This document shows positions 34,197 to 47,115 of a stretch of DNA of 64,000 nucleotides, piece by piece; the first letter of the stretch is position 1, and every line of letters begins with the position of its first letter. A program made the position numbers and the translations under genes. Below the pieces are notes generated by a model, which was not told where the DNA came from, made no database searches, and saw only the letters and a program-made list of their open reading frames with translations. The DNA is from Margaritifera margaritifera (Eukaryota; Mollusca; Bivalvia; Unionida; Margaritiferidae), in contig JAQPZY010001665.1 of NCBI GenBank assembly GCA_029931535.1, forward strand, positions 4,089,501 to 4,153,500, written 5' to 3'.

Positions 34197-34199
34197 TTT
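34111..34199. repeat. (TTTA)n microsatellite
   Basis: About 20 tandem TTTA units with one G substitution. Confidence 0.98.
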
Positions 34200-34264
34200 T
34201 GTCACATGGTTCGAAATAAAGTCACAAGACTTCAACTGACTGACAAGAGTTTTATTGCATGATC

Positions 34265-34790
34265 TGATCTGCATTATAGATATGACAATATGACTTCTTT
34301 TCATCAGAGAAAAAAATGACATCTTAATATGACATGGCTATATGGAAAATGCGCGGTAATACTTTTAGACAGTAAAATATGCAATGAATAATTCAAAAAG
34401 AACGTTCAGTGAGAATTACAAATGCACATGTTAAGAGTGAAATTATAGGTTGAGACAGTGTTCTAAATACACACATGTTCTCTTTGACAATTATTCAATA
34501 TCTGATCAATATTCATATAACAATCATTTGAGATCAAAGTCAAGAAATATTACAACAAACACATATTCTTGGAATATTCTTTGATAAAATTTACAATAAA
34601 AGGAAGGAATTAAACATTATTTGTAGCCAGGAAAAAATATAATAACAACATACATGCAATATAGATATGAAAACAAGACTTGTTTTCATCACAGCAAAAA
34701 GTGACATCTTCATTCTAACATGGATAAATGGCACATGCGCAAACGAACGTTTTCCCCCTCGCACGTGCACATGAAGGGTTAACATTCAGG
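34265..34790. repeat. Diverged direct duplication, units about 381 bp apart
   Basis: TATAGATATGAMAAYAWGACTT, TTTTCATCASAG, TGACATCTT and ACATGGMTA appear in the same order at 34274-34345 and 34655-34728. Both are followed by GCGC/TGCGC words and AACGTT. This indicates an old duplicated segment. Confidence 0.6.
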
Positions 34791-34960
34791 GACATGGTAC
34801 TTGTAATTTACTGGCTGACTCATAGCAACCGTTGGAATACAAGACAATATCTTCTTATAGTCGTGTTATAACCTGAAAAAAATAATATCCGCGACTGATA
34901 TCTGTGTAGATTATACATATATCAATTAATAAACAAATATCAAATTAAAACATATGAAAC

Positions 34961-34962
<2 letters not shown>

Positions 34963-35044
<82 letters not shown>
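34963..35044. repeat. (AT)n microsatellite
   Basis: About 80 bp of AT dinucleotides. Confidence 0.98.
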
Positions 35045-35047
<3 letters not shown>

Positions 35048-35135
35048 CAAATGAGCTTCATTGGACGAGTAATTAAAAGTCAAAATAATATTTTGGGACA
35101 ATTTTTTGATATATCTGTTTGCTTATTTATTTATA

Positions 35136-35139
<4 letters not shown>

Positions 35140-35190
<51 letters not shown>
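35140..35190. repeat. (ATT)n microsatellite
   Basis: Uninterrupted ATT triplets for about 50 bp. Confidence 0.97.
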
Positions 35191-35192
<2 letters not shown>

Positions 35193-37309
35193 CCCGCTTC
35201 ATTGCGGATATATTGTGTTAAGTGAGGTCTGAATCTACTTCGGTCTGTAAGTTAGTCCATCCGTCCTACATGTATATGTAACACTCGATTTCGCTAACAT
35301 TCTACAACTCTTTGAAGCTTAATTTGTAAATGTTTGGGTTTTATATGCGTATGGCGTTATCTGTTAATAGTATATTAGTTTCCCTGACCATTCGTAGCAT
35401 TCATGGCAATTTAGTAAGATTCTGAACAAATCTGTATATTATAAGTAAATTAGAAAATTATGGGACGTTCATATGTACGTATCTGTATCAAACATATATT
35501 ATATTTTTGTTGGTGTTTTGCACTGGAATCTCGGTCCTTTTTATTTATTTATTTGTTAAGGATGAATAAGTAGACGTGTTTGTTTACGAATGCGATTTGC
35601 TTGAAAATCATATGGAACATGTGGACTTCTAGAATAACTTGACATAGTAACGCTTCTATTCAGTAGTTTGTGCAGGAAATATACTTCAGACTACTCGAAT
35701 ATCCTGGCATAGAAAAATTCTAATACAAGATTTAAGACGATAGAAGTAGGAGATTAAATAACACAACATAGATATACATATTCTAGAGCTGTCGTATCTT
35801 ATCCAGGTTTGTGTACTACTATCCATTCCCCTTTGCTTTTAGGACCATTATCATTTATACGCAAGATAGAGTTTATATATGGTATCTGAGGAAAACTACC
35901 ATATATTCCAGCTGTTAAAGCAATGCTAGCAACACAATATGAGTAAATTTTCGCGGGTAATTGTTACCGAGTAAATTCGTAAAATGGCACATGTCAATGA
36001 GAAATACTTTGCAATGTTTTACATGTTTATGCTGGAAGAGTGCCTTTGTGATGTATATAGTAGAGTGATATGTAGTGTCCTAAACACCGCCGGAATGATA
36101 TTAGTATCCATCTATCTCCATCAGCACACATATGTGTATATACTAATTTCAGGCAAAATATATAGCTATATATTACTGCATTTGAAACCAGTTTGTCCAG
36201 GTACATATACGAAGAAAAAAGCCCACATAGAAAATGATGATCATGATGATGAGTATGTAATTTGTGTGTAGTCAAGTCCCTAGATGAAAACTGAAGCCTT
36301 TTCAATTGTGGATACAGACTGGTATATACTTTGGATGTGTGTAATTCAAATTACGCTCGTTATGTGCAGGATATACGTATTACCTGTTAAGTGAGGATAA
36401 ACTATTACGTATTTGATGGTGTTACCTTCGTCTTCGATTTCCTTTCACAAATACGACATACGTTGGGGGAAGTTAAATACTTCTCATTTTTCGTAAAAAT
36501 CATTGTAGCATTTTTTTTTTAAATATTTTTTTTTTTTTTTTTTTTGTCTAAGTTCTTCGAATACAGTTTCAACAATTTTTATCACATGGTCGTAAAACCG
36601 TTGTATACATACGTTACCACTGTATACTATAGACTGATAGAGTGTAGTCAAGCATATAACTTGGCTGTCATATCAAGTAGTTCAAATATTATTGTCTGTT
36701 TATATTAGTGTAGCTCAGTGCGTACCTTGGCTGTCGTATCTAGTAAATACAAATGTACCTATATATCATAGCCAGCTGCTCCACAACAAGAAATTAAAAT
36801 TTATTGAGAGTTTAGAAAATTATATACAAATGTATCTTCTCATCTAAGGCAAACCTGAAACAAATAAATTTGGTCCTATAATTGCATCTACGTTAACTTA
36901 TTGCATGTCATTTTTCCTTCTCTGATTCGCATTCACGGTTTGCTTAAGAACAATTAATGATGATGGTGATGATGATTTTTTTTTTTTAGTGTTGCTGTTA
37001 CGGTCGTCATCATCATAAGCGTCATCGTCACTGATCTATTTGTAAACACTTAAGGGGCACGCTCTTCTCGTGGGGTTTAGATTTGTACACAAAGTTTTGA
37101 AGTTGAAGAAATAAAATTAACTGTACAACAGATTGGGATAATTGAACATTTATATTGTTTCCAGGACTTCGATAGACCACTGAAGCTTGTTGGAAACTAA
37201 ATTAAGACATCCGGTACATGATGTTGGGGTGGGGGTGGGGGTTGGCTCGAAAGACTGCAACAATATAACATGAGGTGGATGCGATTCGTTTAAAGTCCAT
37301 TTCATGTTT

Positions 37310-37310
<1 letters not shown>
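35191..37310. other. AT-rich spacer, nothing recognised
   Basis: Short frames without domain signal. A T-rich tract lies at about 36511-36545 and a GATGATGGTGATGAT stretch near 36960. Confidence 0.5.

Positions 37311-37356
<46 letters not shown>
37311..37356. repeat. (AT)n microsatellite
   Basis: About 46 bp of AT dinucleotides. Confidence 0.97.
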
Positions 37357-37360
<4 letters not shown>

Positions 37361-37667
37361 CAACTCTCCAACAGTTGGTCGAAGTGACTATAATCTCGTA
37401 AAATAGCATATATTAAGTCGCAAGTGCGAGTACGCTTTATTCAAATAAGATTCATCTGAATTCAAATCCCGAGAATATCAAATTTCACATTAATTATATA
37501 CATATGACAAAATCTATAATAATGTTAATTTTGAAAGAAAAAGGAAATATATCTTTATATACGATCCAGTGACTACGACCTAACGTTAGCTACAGATATA
37601 CAGAGGCGTCTTACTGAAGATACGACGGAGCATTAGGGGCAAGTGGATTGATTTATCCTGTCAAAAG

Positions 37668-38005
37668 TAACTCGAAATTTTGCGTTATTATCTCGAAATG
37701 TTGACTTATTATCTCGAAATTTCGAGTTATTATATCGAAATTTTGAGTTATGACCCCACAATTTCGACTTCATAACTCGAAATTTCGAATTAGTATTTCG
37801 AAATTTCGATTTATTGCATCGAAATCTCGAGTTAATATCTCAAAATTTCGATTTGATATCTCGACATTTCAAGTTATCTCCAAATTTCGACTTAGTAACT
37901 CGAAATTTCGAGTTAGCATCTCGAAATCTCGAGATACGAAAGTAGACATTTCGAGATAATAACTAGAAATTTCAAGTTAGTATCTCGAAATTTCGAGATA
38001 CTAAG
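37668..38005. repeat. Left CTCGAAATTTCGAG array
   Basis: About twenty imperfect units of ACTCGAAATTTCGAGTTATTA-like sequence in alternating sense, because the core is self-complementary. Degenerate units include TCGAAATTTTGAG and TCGACATTTC. Confidence 0.92.
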
Positions 38006-38070
38006 TCCCCATTTTTAGATAATGATTCTTGGTACTTTATGGAGATACACAACCTTTAACAAGTAATGGT

Positions 38071-38292
38071 CACAACATGGAGGACTCGCGTGAGAAACTT
38101 TACAAGATTTATTTCCGATTAGGTCTTATAAATCATGAAATATTATATTGTTTTGCAACTCAACAACGACTTGTACTTAACATACGAACTATAGCCAAAA
38201 GGTGTGGTTTGTACAGGAGGAAAAAATTATCTGACGTTTTAGATGTCGCCATGTTTATGCTTACAATTTACCTTTCAAGTGCAAAGAGCTGA
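38071..38292 (+). pseudogene. Integrase-core-like transposase, N-terminal helix-turn-helix fragment
   Basis: From MEDSREKLYKIYFRLGLINH the frame continues with EILYCFATQQRLVLNIRTIA and KRCGLYRRKKLSDVLDVAMF. This is a helix-turn-helix with a following G-L-Y-R-R-K segment, as seen at the N terminus of a family of animal proteins and transposases that carry a retroviral-type integrase core. The sequence is cut off at 38292 by a hairpin MITE and no integrase core is seen after it. Its place just inside the left inverted end suggests it is what remains of the gene that once moved the foldback-like element. Confidence 0.5.
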
Positions 38293-38394
38293 ATGGAATA
38301 CTGTCCTCCCATTGGTCGACCGAAAATGACGTACTACGCCTAATGATAACATGATTTTCAGTCGACCAATAAGGGGGCAGTATTCCATTCAGTA
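38291..38394. mobile_element. 104-bp hairpin MITE
   Basis: CTGAATGGAATACTG begins at 38291 and its complement CAGTATTCCATTCAG ends at 38394. ATTGGTCGAC pairs with GTCGACCAAT inside. Arms are about 40 bp with small mismatches around a 25-bp centre. It truncates the transposase fragment. Confidence 0.85.
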
Positions 38395-39650
38395 CGTTGT
38401 ATTTGCATATTAAGCGGGCGCGATCATGGCCATGTCGACTGGTAGTGTGTGAAAATGGTCTGGCATTCCTTAAAGGTGTGGTAACAAGTCAAACTTTGTG
38501 TGATCATACAAAGTTGATTGCCTGAGCTTAACAGCTGTACCAAATTTATTACGCTATGCTAAGTGTACCTTGAAATATCAGTGTCGATTCTTAAATAGGT
38601 CGCGCGAGAAGTGTCCTCCTTTGTATATTTTTATATCCTCCAACCACCCGATGTTGTTAGAGTCCTTCAATCGTGCGCCATGTTTCTCGCGACCTAACGG
38701 GCTTGTTTCGAGATAATTACGTCATCAACTGTGTCATCAGCGTTCTTCAAGAGTGACCAGAATGAATTAAACAGTAAAATCAGACAAATGATACTTAATT
38801 AGGTAATTTCATGTAATTTTAAAAAATCATAATGAAAATCTATATTTTCACTAATGCCTTATTTGTGTCAGACATTTTGGCCTTGAATTTTCTATTATAT
38901 GCTAAAGATAGCGCCGCCGATCACATGATGGCTTTGTTTACATATTTTGAACAGGATAACCCACTTTAGGAATTTCACCAACTGGATAGCCAATGTGAAT
39001 ATTTGGTTTTAATCATGTGGAGTTCTTATACAACGTAAGAAAAATTTACACTCGAAATGTATATTCACTACGGACTTTTTTGTTTCAGTATTATTTCATA
39101 ATGAACATATATTCTACATCAAAATATATTGAATCTATTATAATAAAATGTGTATCCATTCACCAGTGTCTATTTATAAATTTCTCTCTCCCTCTGTCTC
39201 TCTGTATGTCTGTCTGTCTGTCTCAGTCTATTGAGTCATGTATTTATATGGTAAAAAACAAGCAAGCAGTAATGCAAGTGCACAAACTGCATATAGAATT
39301 AACGGGAAAAAAAATTTCATTGTTAATTTTTTTAAATTTTATTTTAAAAACATGTAGACGCTATAAACTAATAATGCCCATACCTTGACCTAACTGGCAC
39401 ATTCCGGTCACATGCCACGTGACTTTTTAATCGGTGTCACGAACCATGTATGCCACTTCCGGAAATAAGTAAACTTACACACGCTCGGAAAAAACGGTAA
39501 TTCTGAACTAATGTACATGAATGCCAACATTTTTTTAACGATGATTAAATGAAGTAGATATAGTTGAACACTTTCTATGGTTATTTGAATAGATTATCAC
39601 AATATTATAACGAACGCGTTAAAATTCACGTCAAGTGGTTGTTCGAGGAT
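38395..39650 (+). repeat. Dispersed repeat, copy A
   Basis: It aligns in opposite orientation with 61250-60181. Landmarks are TTAAGCGGGCGC (38410), CTTCAATCGTGCGCCATGTTT (about 38666), TTGTTTACA, TTCTTATACAACGTAAGAAAA (about 39023) and AACGCGTTAAAATTCACGT (about 39615), ending AAGTGGTTGTTCGAGG. Copy A has about 230 bp near its left end that copy B lacks. The 123-codon frame inside (39017) is shared in part with copy B but has no domain; it is low-complexity translation. Confidence 0.88.
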
Positions 39651-41586
39651 AGTACATGTATGATTGATATGTGAATTGAAGGCAACGATACGAGCCCCTG
39701 TGGTGTGATCATGCAGAGCAATCCAAAGGTGTGATCATGCAGAGCCTCCAGTAGGAAGTCTGTACCATTTGCCCCACGTAACCAGTTCCCGCACGATTAA
39801 TTATTCTAAATTCCATGCGTTATACTTCCTAGTTTCTGAAAATATACTGCACGTAATCACGAGGAAGTAACTGGTTCAGACCCTCTAATTATGTGATCTA
39901 TTTTTTCGAAGAAAGAATGCATCCAATTGTATGTAATATTTTGCTTGATTATATAGAAAAACGGAATTTCTACATCTTGGAGTCGAGGGAGTTGGACAAA
40001 AAAGGGGAGTAACGGGGGGGGGGGACGCGGCAAGTTCCTTTCATCCATCTGAATTAAATCTGTTCCCTCTTAACACAATGTTGTGTGTGTAGATGTCTTC
40101 TTTCCCTCCCTCTAAGCTCTAAAGCATTACTGACCAAGAAAAAATTAAGTTGAGTAGTAAATGACAAGACTATTTTCAGCCTATTACCTTTCGTTCCATA
40201 GTGCAACTGTCTCTCAAGAGCGGTACATGCCTAAAAGCTCGAAACGCAAGGGAATCCGAAACAGAAAAGTATAGTCCATAATCAGTTTTTAAAAAACCCC
40301 TGAAATTCCCATTTTTGAAATTTTCCACAAAAAATGAAGCTTTTGCCAACCTAGAATTACCCATAAGAAGAAAAACAGTCTATTCTAGTTTACTTCTCAC
40401 CAGCCTATATTTATTTAAATAAAAATAAAGACGTAACAAATAAATAAATAAATATTTATGTAGAGTTTAATTCTGCAAGTCAAACATTAAACCAGTTGAT
40501 CGTGACAGTAGTCCCTAATGACTTTAAACACTGAAAATGTGTAAATCATAGGTTAGAATTAACCAATAAAACATTAGCTTTCATTACAGATGACATCTAA
40601 TTCACTCCACATTGAGTCGTTAGACCACTTTCCGTGGTATTAGCGTGGTTTTTGTTTAAATATATTTTAACTTAGACATATATGTGTAAGTCCCTGGTAA
40701 CTTTAATTGTTAATATCCATACCGGTATTATTCAGATTGTATGGTCATTGTTAACTCAATACCTTGCATTCAATGAACTCAGAGCTATATCAAAATTAGG
40801 GGATATGTTTTTACTTCCATCACTCACACCCCACCCACCCACCACCTCTGTAAGTGGGAATTCACTTTGACGGCACATATACAGAATAGAATCGAATATA
40901 AAACAGAGTACACAGATTTTTGTTTGGGTTAACTTGAAGAAAAATAATATCTGCATTATGAATGTGATAAGATAATTTTAATTTCAAAAGTACTTATGTA
41001 CTTAGGGACATCTTGCATATTATTCCGCAATATGGTTTTATCTATATCACCCATCAATAGGAATAAATAGCGTTAAAGAATTAGCAGGAGGACGCAGTTG
41101 GAGGGGAGTTGGGGTTGGGGTTGTTATTTTGTTCAGACAGTTCACCTTTCTTACCATATTTTTCTACATCTAGACAAGACATTTTTATAACGCAGACAGC
41201 TAATTACGAGGTGCGATAAAGGGTCAACTTGTCTGGTCTACTCAGAATCTAAAACACAATTTTAAATGTTTCTTCTCATAAAGATATCTATCAACATGTA
41301 AACATTCACACACACCCAGTAACCATTTCTCCGGCATGTGTTAATTCCAAACCGTCTCCAAGCACGTGCTTCGGCGAAAGTTTGAAATAACAGCATCGTT
41401 TGTCGAGGTGTGGCTGCCTACACATCCCTAAGATTGAGCAAAGAAGAAAATGAACTATTTCCTTTACATCGAAACTGTTTATCAGTACTTATTACTTACT
41501 TAAAGGGTTTATGGCTTTGATTAGGTCCAACAACTTCTTTGACGAAAGAAATTCATGTATCTTGATTAAATTCTTCGATGAAGTTA
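39651..41586. other. Interior of the foldback-like element, nothing else recognised
   Basis: AT-rich sequence. A short direct repeat, GTGTGATCATGCAGAGC, lies at 39702 and 39729. No gene seen. Confidence 0.5.
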
Positions 41587-41660
41587 TGAGATAGTAACTC
41601 GAAATATCGAGATACTAAGTCGAAAAATCACATATTAACTCGAAAATTCGAGATACTATG
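41587..41660. repeat. Right CTCGAAATTTCGAG array, inner part
   Basis: Three to four units such as ACTCGAAATATCGAGATACT. The array is interrupted at 41661 by the solo LTR. Confidence 0.88.
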
Positions 41661-43001
41661 TGTCACAACCCCGCTACCGTATTATAAATAATACTGCAGA
41701 TCCACTACGGCATTATAAATATTACTGCAGAAGGTGTGCATTAAAATTTAATGACTCACGAGCCCCCAGTCAGCAATTCCGACTCTCTAAATACATATAA
41801 CAACTCAAGGTGGAATAGATAACAATTTTATCAAATATACGAATCAATGCAAGAATTTCATATACATAAATCTTCCGTTCAATATATCATAATACAATAA
41901 TGGGCCGGGTTGACCAAATGCCCTTTACTCTTTAATTCTTCATATGGAAATTACTGTCCTATTGTGAGAGAGTCTCTGCTCAGTGAGTTGTCCCAAGTAC
42001 TCATCTGTTCGAATGTATCTTCCTTCCTCCTTCCTTCCTCTTCCTCGTTCTGTACACCGTGCCTCTGGCGTACACCCTGGAAGTCTACTCGGCTTCCTTC
42101 GGCCTTTCTCTCGGTGTCGTCACTGCGTACACCCTGGGAATCTCTCAGCGCCGACTCTCACTGGCACCCTGGGAGCTTCCTGAAGAAATATAAGGGACGT
42201 ACACCCTTGTCTCCCTACTCTATTCTTTGAAATCTACCCATCGTCATTAAGTAATCATTCCTATTGCATGCGTCCTAAGAATTACAGAATTATACATATA
42301 AATGCATATGCACATAAATCCAACTCAGTCTAATTCCGCATAGTGCTCAATCTACATTCTGATAGATGTAAGTACATGTCATAATTCAATTCTCTAATAA
42401 ATTCAACAATATGATATGATTAAATATTCTAACAAATTCAACTATACGTGAGGATTCAATATTCTAATATATTCAACTCTCTACTCAAATCAAGCACAAA
42501 GACTCGGCCAAGATACCGTCTTACCTTGTAGAAGCTTGTTTACCCAGTTCAATTCCCTTCTTTTTACTAGTTAAGTCTCGGAGTGGCTTTTAGCTAAAAT
42601 TCCCTCCTCAAAATAAGTTTCTGCTTTACTTAGACAATACGTCTCTCTCCCTCGAGAACTAGCAGCTCAAAGATGGGTCTGTGCGCGTTTACGAATAAGA
42701 ATGAAGCATTTTCCTGCCTAAAGGGTTAGCCCTTCCCACCGGTAGGGTTAGCTTCTCTCATCCCTAATTAGTCGACACGCCTACCGTTTGATTTTCTTTC
42801 CGCCTGGGTCCAGGTTTCTTCACACCTTCTTGGCGCGCCACGGGGTATCCGGCCCGAATATGTCCTTCGGCAATAGCCCCGCTGCACAAGGATTAAATAC
42901 CTTTGAAGCCAATACAGAGATCCGAAATTATGTAACTCCTAGTAAGACGTCCGGCCCACATGCTATGATTTCCGCAAAGTTCTGCACTTCAGTTCGTTAC
43001 A
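41661..43001. mobile_element. Solo LTR, 1341 bp, with 5-bp target duplication
   Basis: It starts TGTCACAACCCCGC and ends CAGTTCGTTACA, giving the 5'-TG...CA-3' boundaries of an LTR. CTATG lies directly on both sides (41656-41660 and 43002-43006). It sits within the CTCGAAATTTCGAG array, so both edges are visible by contrast. There is no internal coding region, primer-binding site or second LTR, so recombination between LTRs probably removed the body. A gypsy-like origin is likely from the 5-bp duplication but not proved. GTACACCCTGG recurs three to four times inside (42060-42205). Confidence 0.85.
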
Positions 43002-43215
43002 CTATGTCGAAATTTTGAGATACTAACTCGAAATTTCGAGATAAAAAAAAATTCGAAATTTAGAGATACAGAGTTGAAAGTTCGAGATAATAACTCGAAA
43101 TTTCGAGATACAAAGTCGAAATGTCGAAATGCTAGCTCGAAATTTCGAGATAAAATAACACGAAAATTCGAGTTACAAACTCGAAATTTCGAGATAAAAA
43201 CTCGAAATGTCGATT
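43002..43215. repeat. Right CTCGAAATTTCGAG array, outer part
   Basis: Continues the array after the LTR, with units such as ACTCGAAATTTCGAGATA, and reaches the outer inverted end at 43215-43263. Confidence 0.92.
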
Positions 43216-43489
43216 TACTTTCGACAGGATAAGTCAATCCACTTGGCCCTAATGCTCCGTCGTGAAAGATCTGTATGCTGGGCGAATTAATAATTTCGGC
43301 AGAAATTTCACAACTTAGGCAAGACGCTCAACGTGTAAAGCTGATGTATTCCAAGTAAAAGATCATATGGTTTCACTATGGTAACATCCGCCATGATATG
43401 TAAATAAGGGCACTTCTGGTAAAAGTTTGCGTAAAATCTTTTCATTTTCATGAAACAACATCGCAAAAGCAACTTTGTTTTCGTTAGTA

Positions 43490-43526
43490 CTCTGTCTGTC
43501 TGTCTATGTCTATGTCTATGTCTCTG

Positions 43527-43562
<36 letters not shown>

Positions 43563-43563
43563 T
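43490..43563. repeat. (TCTG)n/(TCTATG)n/(TC)n compound microsatellite
   Basis: Successive short repeats TCTG, TCTATG, TCTCTG and TC. Confidence 0.93.
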
Positions 43564-43794
43564 GGAGCGCAACGACGATCGATTCATCATTTTCCATAAC
43601 CATAAAGTCTAGTTCTATGTTATGAATACTCGACCTGTCAAAATTGTCACTCGAGGTTACGATATCTTAGCTATCGAACAATCGAACATGAAGCTTTTAT
43701 GATCTCTCGATTGTTCGATCGACTTACGCTTCAATACAATACTAGGTAAAAACCCGTTTGACGGACATCAACTACTGAGGGCAAGGGTAGTTGA

Positions 43795-43829
43795 TTATTA
43801 TGATTATTAATGATTATTATTAATTATTA

Positions 43830-43873
<44 letters not shown>

Positions 43874-43874
43874 G
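43795..43874. repeat. (ATT)n microsatellite
   Basis: ATT/ATTATG triplets, pure towards the right. Confidence 0.95.
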
Positions 43875-46800
43875 GACACTACTTAAGTGCTAAAATGTTA
43901 AACTTGGACACTGATGTTTGTGACAGGGACGGGTCAATGTCTTACTGCCAGCTCAAGAATATCTCACATACTTGGCAACCCATATTGACGCTGTTGCACA
44001 GATTAAAATGTAATTGCTTCAGTTAGACTATACTTACAATGATGTCTTTTTCCTGAGGGACTTTAATACTCGCACAATGAAGCGGGTGCGTTTTCAAGAG
44101 CCATTTACGAACATTTTGGTCGCTTTAAATGTGATGGTAGCGATGGAATGCCGAAGTAGATTAAAATGGTGTAAGTTTTTTTAAAGATGCGAATCTATCT
44201 AATCGCTTTCGTCAACATTAGTGTGCATCTCTTGTTGATCAACCACCTTGCAAATTTAAATTTCTTTGGTTATCATGAAACAAGTAATAGTGTAGTTGTG
44301 CTTCAGTTGAGGGAATGAAATAAAAGAGACAATATTGGAACAAATGTGGACTCAAATTAAATTAAAAATAGATTAAACTTGAAATACTAAAAACTCAAGC
44401 ATTCAAAAATGATTTTTATAGCAAAATGAGAACAAAAATGAATTGATCATGTATGCATTGCTTGAAGAAAAAAAACGAAATCATAAAAAGAAACCAATGA
44501 AAATGATAACAAATTAGAAAAACATTATCTTATGAAGAGTCTAGAACGTTTAAAAAGTTTCAAATATGACCCATCTGAAATCATATAAGTAATTATGAAG
44601 GACATCAGCCGTAATTAAAGCGTATCTCTTCATCCTTCTCAGTGCTCCAGCAACGGTGCAGACCCATAGCCTTATTTTTATTCCCGCCAATGTTTACATA
44701 GGTCTAGATAATTTGTATTATACGATTCAATGGCAACATACTGCACGATATGTTGGGGTTTTTGCACTGATTTGAAGAGTTTCAGAGATATGACCCAAGA
44801 AGACGAACACACACACACACACACACACACATTATTCGCACACAAAAAGAGCACGTGCAATAGTTACAATAATATTGTATGTATACAAATTTACATTTGG
44901 CGAATACTGCGCCTGAGAGAATAATGCTCAACTTATTCACGACTACATGAATTCACAAAGGTGGAGCAGACAATTTTTTGCGACTTTATGCTCCAATGAA
45001 TATAATCGGCCGACCATTTCATTTTCGCCGGGGATGGGTGGGGGTAAATGGGGGTAGGACTGGGATTTTTTTCGAGTTGGGATATTTTGTGTTCTTTTAC
45101 CTCATGGTCATTTTTGTCATCTTATATGCATCTTAACAAGAAAAGAAATTTATAATAATAATGTGTGTAAAAGTTTCATGCTCTATGAGGCGACTTCCTG
45201 ACTCATTTTCGAAATAGCCAGCATCCGGTTTACATGTTGTCTTGCCCTCGAGTTTCCGTACTTTGTCAGATTTACAATACTGACTTAATAGCTGAATACA
45301 ATATATTCAAGCAGGAAACAAAACTGAAACCCTCAAAATTTGGCTTGCTGTGATGAGCTGTAGATCCGTGCAGGTCATGCGATAATAGGAGATAAGTGTC
45401 TCCTCAAAATACGTCGTTCTGAAAGCACAAGTCAAGAACGAAACACGAACTTATAACTTAAAATAGGCGTGAATTTGGATGATAGAATTGGAATTATTCC
45501 AACGCCGCTCTTTCGATGAACTCAGATATGATTAAAATAAAGCTATAATACAGTAAAACAAAGTTCGGTTACATTAGGATACAATGTCACAACCAAAAAA
45601 TAAACGAAAAAAATACATTAATAAATAAATCATACACTTGAAGTACAAACTACCAGGATGCAGTGATATTTTACATTTCACTCCGTATTTGCGAGATAGC
45701 GTTACTTTTATGTTTTTACTATCGTTTATATGAAATTGACAGCAACATAGCTTTATCTGTATCTCCATCTGAAAGTTAACTTAACAATCAATCTCTATTT
45801 CGTTAATTTTATTATATGGCCTTTGCCTCTCAAGATTTATATGTTAATTGCCTGCATCACGTGGGTGTGATAAGTCAATCACGGGCAGTAACTCAGCGAA
45901 ATATGTCAACATTGTGCTTAATCTAGCAATTTATCCAAGATCTTGTTAAATTGCAAATTCACAGTAAATTTGGTTGGAATTATTAACAATGTAATTGCTT
46001 AAATATTCACATTTTTTAAATGTATTTTATGTCGATGGAGGGCAATATCTTTGTATAAAATGATCAAAAAAAAGAGGCGGTTAATAGCACTGATCGGACA
46101 TCCTATCAATGAATCTTCAGAGTAAATTTTATTATTATAATAAAAAATAGTGCCGCTCGAATACTTTATAAGTAAGCCGGTTACAATTCAATCATGAGGT
46201 ATTACTTAAAACAGCACGCTAATCATCGAAGTTATTTTCAACCATTTTAAGAAAGAATTTGACAGACGATTTGATGAATTTTTTTTAAAAAAAGTTCAAA
46301 GCCAACAGCGTTTGAAAGTTGCTTGGTTGTGAGAGATTTGGGAATCAAAAGTCTCGGCAAAAGATCGACAATATACCAATGATTGAATCTACGATCTTGT
46401 GAAGATGAAATTTCAGTGGATATTTGGTTGAAATAACATTAGAATGCCTGATTGCTAACATGCCGTTCGAATGCCTATTTGTAGACAAATATGGGCCATA
46501 TCTCGCAAAACGTGGTCAAAATTTATTGATTATTGAATACATCTTAATCTATGAGTGGTTGAAGTTTTACATCGATTTGAGTGCAATCAAATAAACAAAC
46601 AAACAAAAAATTTTTAAAAAATGCGATGTTTTGTGGATTTTATGCTGATGATGTGCCATAATTATAGGAAATGTAAATTCGGTGTACCCTTGATGTCTTT
46701 CCTTGGACTGAAGCAATATATTGTGTTTGATAAATACAAAAATAATTAGGACACTGGATTAGTGTATAACTTGTTGATGGAGAGACGTATGGACGAATGG

Positions 46801-47115
46801 GCTTAAGAAAGGACGGGGTAATTTCCTAAAGCACAAACGAACGGTGGAAAAAAAGAAACAAACAGCAACAACAGACATTGACTGTTTTAATGCTCGCTCG
46901 ATGGACGACAAAATGCTAAAGAGAACCCGGCACACATAATACACAGATGAAATTACATTAACAATGAAGGTGAACTTGGTTTATTCAATCTTGAAGTATA
47001 TTTGGTTTACTTAACATAACTTGCAATCAAAAAGTTCAGTTCTAAAGGAAAATATGTTTTCTATGTTTTCTATAATAATATGATCTCTTTGACTCTGTGT
47101 ATATATGCCTGTTTG

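Larger units (their letters stand above)
37622..43263 (+). mobile_element. Foldback-like DNA transposon with satellite-filled inverted ends
   Basis: The outer end ACGACGGAGCATTAGGGGCA (37622) and its continuation AAGTGGATTGATTTATCCTG reappear inverted at 43263-43205. Inward of both outer ends lie arrays of the 14-bp palindrome CTCGAAATTTCGAG and variants: 37668-38005 at the left, and 41587-41660 plus 43002-43215 at the right, split by a solo LTR. Long inverted ends made of short tandem repeats are the hallmark of Foldback elements. The interior has an integrase-like N-terminal fragment, a hairpin MITE, and one copy of the dispersed repeat shared with 60 kb. A clear target duplication was not found. 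An alternative is two independent insertions in opposite orientation. Confidence 0.65.

Noticed and set aside
39017..39388. 123-codon frame in dispersed repeat copy A, partly shared with copy B
   Set aside because: The frame crosses simple TGTC/CTCT repeats and differs by indels between copies. It has no domain, so shared frame reflects shared DNA.
41910..42230. 106-codon Ser/Pro-rich frame inside the solo LTR
   Set aside because: It is made from repeated GTACACCCTGG units within the LTR, with no gag or accessory protein features.
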